Shown here piece after piece: positions 15,392 through 17,840 of a DNA stretch of 17,840 nucleotides; position 1 is the first letter of the stretch, and the number at the start of each line of letters is the position of its first letter. Made by a program: the position numbers and the translations under genes. Under the pieces are notes generated by a model, which saw nothing but the letters and a program-made list of their open reading frames with translations, was not told where the DNA came from and did no database searches. The stretch comes from Acidimicrobiales bacterium (GTDB lineage: Bacteria; Actinomycetota; Acidimicrobiia; Acidimicrobiales; Acidimicrobilacustridaceae): positions 1 through 17,840 of the forward strand of contig JALRFT010000297.1 in NCBI GenBank assembly GCA_023261915.1, given 5' to 3'.

Positions 15392-16498
15392 TCATCGGCC
15401 AGCAGCGAGCAGCGGAACCCGGACTTCCGCCTCGGTCAGCGATCCGTGTCGACCAACGAGATTGTAGGGACCAGTGTCGACGGGATCGACGTAGGCCACA
15501 TCCTCTCGGGCCACAAGGGCCACATCTCCGAGACGCGCCCGGGCAACATCGCTCACCGTCGGCCCAAACCAACCTTCATCGATCACCTGGTCGACACCGA
15601 CCACCCAGCCCGTGTCGGCATACCGGGCGGCCGCAACGGCCAGCAGGTCGTCGGCCCGACCCGGTCGGGCGTGGAGCCACCGGAATCGGGCCTCGCCCGA
15701 CTGCATTGAGCACAGCGTCTGCACCTCGGGATGCAAAGGCACGAGACGGTCTCCGACGTCGACCTGACCGTGATCGGCGGTGACGAGAAGCACCGCCCCG
15801 GGCGGAAGCACATCGAGCAGGTCGCCCACCAGTCGGTCGATGAAGCCCAGTTCGGCGTCAAAGTGTTCGGCGAGACCGAACTCATGTCCGACCTTGTCGA
15901 GCCCGTCGTAATAGGCGTAGACGAACGGCTCATGGCGTCGAAGGGCGTCACCGACCTCGGTGACCAATGTCGACGTCACGCGATATCCGCGAAAACGAGC
16001 CCCCTCAAGATGGGCCCGGGTGAAACCGGAGTTCACGAATTCGGCACGAGTCACGATCGGGGGGCGCTGGGCAACAAAGGACTCGACGGACTGAAACTTC
16101 TCGGGTGGTTCAGACTCTCTGGCGTCCCTGCCGTCAACGGCCCACCGCAGCACATTGAGCACACCCGGGCCAGTGGCGATCCGATAGCCGACCACACCGT
16201 GTTGCCCTGGGGAGAGTCCTGTGGTGATGGAGGTCAACGCCGTTGAGGTCGTGGTCGGGCATACCGAGTCGATGGCCTGCCCCTGCATTCCCGACAACGT
16301 GGGGGCGACACTGCTCCGCTCACTCAGCTGCAACCAGCCGAGACCGTCGACGACGAGCAACACCACCTGAGGGGCCTCAAAGGCGATCTTGGGCATCCAT
16401 GCCGGCTGATCGGCGCCGGGATTGAGGAGCGCCGGGACAACATTTGCGATGCACGCCCCGTTGTAGTCGGGGATGACCGGTGCGTTGCTCAACCTCAT
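15392..16498 (-). CDS. Type I phosphodiesterase/nucleotide pyrophosphatase-family protein
   Basis: Alkaline-phosphatase-superfamily metal hydrolase, 368 residues, predicted cytosolic (no signal peptide); the substrate is unknown. Metal and catalytic residues typical of the family are visible: Asp51 in LVVDGLGW, the nucleophile threonine in CPTTTSTALTS (82-86), Asp201 and His205 in DGLDKVGHEFG, Asp242 and His243 in TADHGQVD, and a late His in GRHGSL. The start is ATG 16498, preceded by AAAGG directly at the ATG and by a TAAAGT box about 26 bases upstream. The stop overlaps an ATG at 15395 (ATGA), and bpa begins 20 bases downstream, suggesting an operon. It diverges from the rrf2 gene across 106 bases. 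Nucleotide, phosphonate or phosphoester substrates are all possible. Confidence 0.87.
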   Translation of the reverse strand: MRLSNAPVIPDYNGACIANVVPALLNPGADQPAWMPKIAFEAPQVVLLVVDGLGWLQLSERSSVAPTLSGMQGQAIDSVCPTTTSTALTSITTGLSPGQHGVVGYRIATGPGVLNVLRWAVDGRDARESEPPEKFQSVESFVAQRPPIVTRAEFVNSGFTRAHLEGARFRGYRVTSTLVTEVGDALRRHEPFVYAYYDGLDKVGHEFGLAEHFDAELGFIDRLVGDLLDVLPPGAVLLVTADHGQVDVGDRLVPLHPEVQTLCSMQSGEARFRWLHARPGRADDLLAVAAARYADTGWVVGVDQVIDEGWFGPTVSDVARARLGDVALVAREDVAYVDPVDTGPYNLVGRHGSLTEAEVRVPLLAAGR

Positions 16499-16573
16499 CC
16501 TTTCCGCGCTTTGGAAACCGCACTTTACCGCCGAAGCAAGACGCTACCGGGGCCACTTGTCCCCCACGACATC

Positions 16574-16597
16574 AGGTGGGCACCTAGCACCTACGAT
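16574..16597 (+). promoter_or_regulatory. Promoter and possible operator of the Rrf2 regulator gene
   Basis: TACGAT (16592-16597) fits TAnnnT and lies seven bases before GTG 16605, a leaderless arrangement. Upstream and overlapping are AGGTG-GG-CACCT (16574-16585), a 12-bp inverted repeat, and GCACCTA twice in tandem (16580-16586, 16587-16593). These would suit autoregulation by the encoded dimer. An ATG at 16596 lies inside the -10 and is unlikely to be the start. Confidence 0.45.
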
Positions 16598-16604
16598 GGA
16601 TCCC

Positions 16605-17051
16605 GTGAAGGTATCGACGCGCGGGGACTACGCCAGCCGGGCACTGCTCTCGTTGGCGCTGCACCTCGATGAGGCAGGCCCCACCTCGGTTCGTGACATC
16701 GCCGAGCGCACCGGCCTTCCCCAGCCCTACCTGGAGCAGATACTGCTGGCGCTCAAGGGAGCGGGGCTCGTGAAATCAAAGCGAGGGGTCGGCGGCGGAT
16801 ACGTCCTCGCCCGGACCCCCCAAGACATCACCCTTGCGGCCATCCTTGCCGCTGTCGATGGCCCTATCGCCCTCGGCGATTTTGGTGAACCACACACTGA
16901 TGGCGCCTGTGATCATGAAGGCCAGTGTGTCCTTCTCGCCGTGTGGTCGTCGGTGGGCGGGAAGATGCGATCCCTGCTCAGCCAGATCACGCTTGCCGAT
17001 CTCGTACAGACGGCTCGGGGGGAAAGCCCGTGGCCGGAGAACACGGCCTAG
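16605..17051 (+). CDS. Rrf2-family transcriptional regulator
   Basis: A 148-residue winged-helix regulator of the Rrf2 family (IscR, NsrR, CymR, RirA relatives). It begins VKVSTRGDYASRALLSLA, the standard family N-terminus, which together with the -10 spacing selects GTG 16605 over ATG 16596. The recognition part ERTGLPQPYLEQILLALKGAGLV and the wing SKRGVGGGYVLAR (58-70) are clear. The cluster region has only two cysteines, Cys102 and Cys108 (C-x5-C). The first cysteine of the IscR/NsrR C-x5-C-x5-C set is replaced by Pro96. It may bind a cluster with other ligands, or sense by thiol chemistry, or not carry iron. It diverges from the phosphodiesterase gene and ends three bases from the pseudouridine synthase stop. 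Confidence 0.9.
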   Translation: MKVSTRGDYASRALLSLALHLDEAGPTSVRDIAERTGLPQPYLEQILLALKGAGLVKSKRGVGGGYVLARTPQDITLAAILAAVDGPIALGDFGEPHTDGACDHEGQCVLLAVWSSVGGKMRSLLSQITLADLVQTARGESPWPENTA

Positions 17052-17054
17052 GGA

Positions 17055-17840
17055 TCAACTGAGCGGTACCAGCACGTCCTCCAGTTCGGCGGGCAGTGGT
17101 GCATGGAAGACCAACGGTTTGCCTGAGACCGGGTGAGTGAAGCCCAACTCGGCAGCGTGAAGCCAGAGCCGAGGCACGGCCAGACTTTCGCGAACACCGC
17201 CGTAGATAGGGTCACCAACCACCGGGTGGCCGATGCTCTGGAGGTGGACCCGAATCTGGTGGGTTCGGCCGGTGTGCAGGCGACAGCGGAGCCGGCTCAC
17301 CACCACGGGCTGGGTCCACGTCCCGACCACCTCGTAGTCGGTGACGGCATGTCTCCCATCGGCAGTCACTGCCATGCGGGTCGGATGCCGTCGTGACCGG
17401 CCCACCGGAGCGTCAACCCGGCCGGAGTCGGTCTCGAACACCCCCCACACGAGGGCGTCGTACTGTCGATTGACGCTGTGATCGGCCAGCTGTGCCACGA
17501 GGGATTCGTAGGCCCGCTCGGTCCGGGCGACGACAAGGAGGCCACTGGTGTCGGCGTCAAGGCGGTGCACGATCCCCGGTCGACCCGCTTCGCCGACACC
17601 CTGCATCTCTGGATAGCGCGCTACGAGGGCATGCACGAGCGTGCCGGTTGGATTGCCGGTTCCGGGGTGCACGACGACCCCGGGGTCCTTGTTCACGACG
17701 ACGATGTCGTCATCTTCGAACACAACCGTCAGCGGCAGATCCGGGTCGGGCTCGATCTCGGCGGCCGCAGCAGGCTCCCAGGCAGGAGCCTCGATCTCGT
17801 CCCCGAGACTGAGTCGATTCGTACGGGACATGACGGCCTT
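17055..17840 (-). CDS. RluA/RluD-family pseudouridine synthase, N-terminus beyond the window
   Basis: Isomerises uridine to pseudouridine in RNA, probably 23S rRNA as RluD. The catalytic motif HRLDADTSGLLV is present (Asp92 counted from the ATG at 17831), as are VNKDPGVVVHPG and the late RLHTGRTHQIRVHL and HPVVGDPIYGG blocks. The frame is still open at the window edge, and the preceding codons read KAV. The stretch KAVMSRTNRLSLGDEIEA looks like the last part of an S4 RNA-binding domain, where residues like S-x-R-L-x-x-GD-x-I are usual. So I treat ATG 17831 as internal and the gene as truncated by the window. It converges on rrf2 with a three-base gap. Substrate site is not predictable from sequence alone. 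Confidence 0.9.
   Translation of the reverse strand, partial: KAVMSRTNRLSLGDEIEAPAWEPAAAAEIEPDPDLPLTVVFEDDDIVVVNKDPGVVVHPGTGNPTGTLVHALVARYPEMQGVGEAGRPGIVHRLDADTSGLLVVARTERAYESLVAQLADHSVNRQYDALVWGVFETDSGRVDAPVGRSRRHPTRMAVTADGRHAVTDYEVVGTWTQPVVVSRLRCRLHTGRTHQIRVHLQSIGHPVVGDPIYGGVRESLAVPRLWLHAAELGFTHPVSGKPLVFHAPLPAELEDVLVPLS

Overview
The window is a high-GC, gene-dense bacterial chromosome segment, almost certainly from an actinomycete. The strongest clue is a bacterial proteasome activator (Bpa), a family known from proteasome-bearing Actinobacteria. Menaquinone synthesis, an actinobacterial-type DnaE with an intact PHP domain, frequent GTG starts and leaderless-looking promoters (TAnnnT about 6-7 nt before the start codon) all agree. 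An Acidimicrobiia-like lineage is possible, but the sequence alone cannot prove it. I see no tRNA, rRNA, CRISPR array, insertion sequence or phage gene, and no gap above 300 bases without a gene.

Bases 1-6969 form a menaquinone (vitamin K2) cluster: the 3' end of menG/ubiE, then menF, menD, menH, menA, menB and menE. Together they cover chorismate to isochorismate (MenF), SEPHCHC (MenD), SHCHC (MenH), then OSB to OSB-CoA (MenE), DHNA-CoA (MenB), prenylation (MenA) and methylation (MenG). MenC and a DHNA-CoA thioesterase are not in the window. The genes alternate in strand: menG-menF >, < menD, menH >, < menA < menB, menE >. Convergent ends nearly touch, and divergent starts sit on very short promoters; menD and menH appear to share one symmetric -10.

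Bases 7006-10993 hold accessory genes: a small exported helical protein, a thioredoxin-domain DUF255/YyaL-type protein, a nitroreductase-family protein and an unrecognised protein.

Bases 11099-16498 are all on the minus strand. In transcription order they are a type I phosphodiesterase/alkaline-phosphatase-superfamily protein, the proteasome activator Bpa, and DnaE, the replicative DNA polymerase alpha subunit. A repeat-rich 157-bp leader precedes dnaE, with a perfect 14-bp palindrome overlapping a putative -10.

Bases 16574-17840 hold an Rrf2-family regulator (+), divergent from the phosphodiesterase, and an RluA/RluD-type pseudouridine synthase (-) whose N-terminus runs off the window.

Most of this is housekeeping sequence. 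I found no convincing new multi-gene system. The best leads are regulatory: the shared divergent promoter, the leaderless start pattern, the dnaE leader and the Rrf2 promoter. A MenB of the bicarbonate-dependent type and an Rrf2 protein with an incomplete cysteine set are also worth a look.
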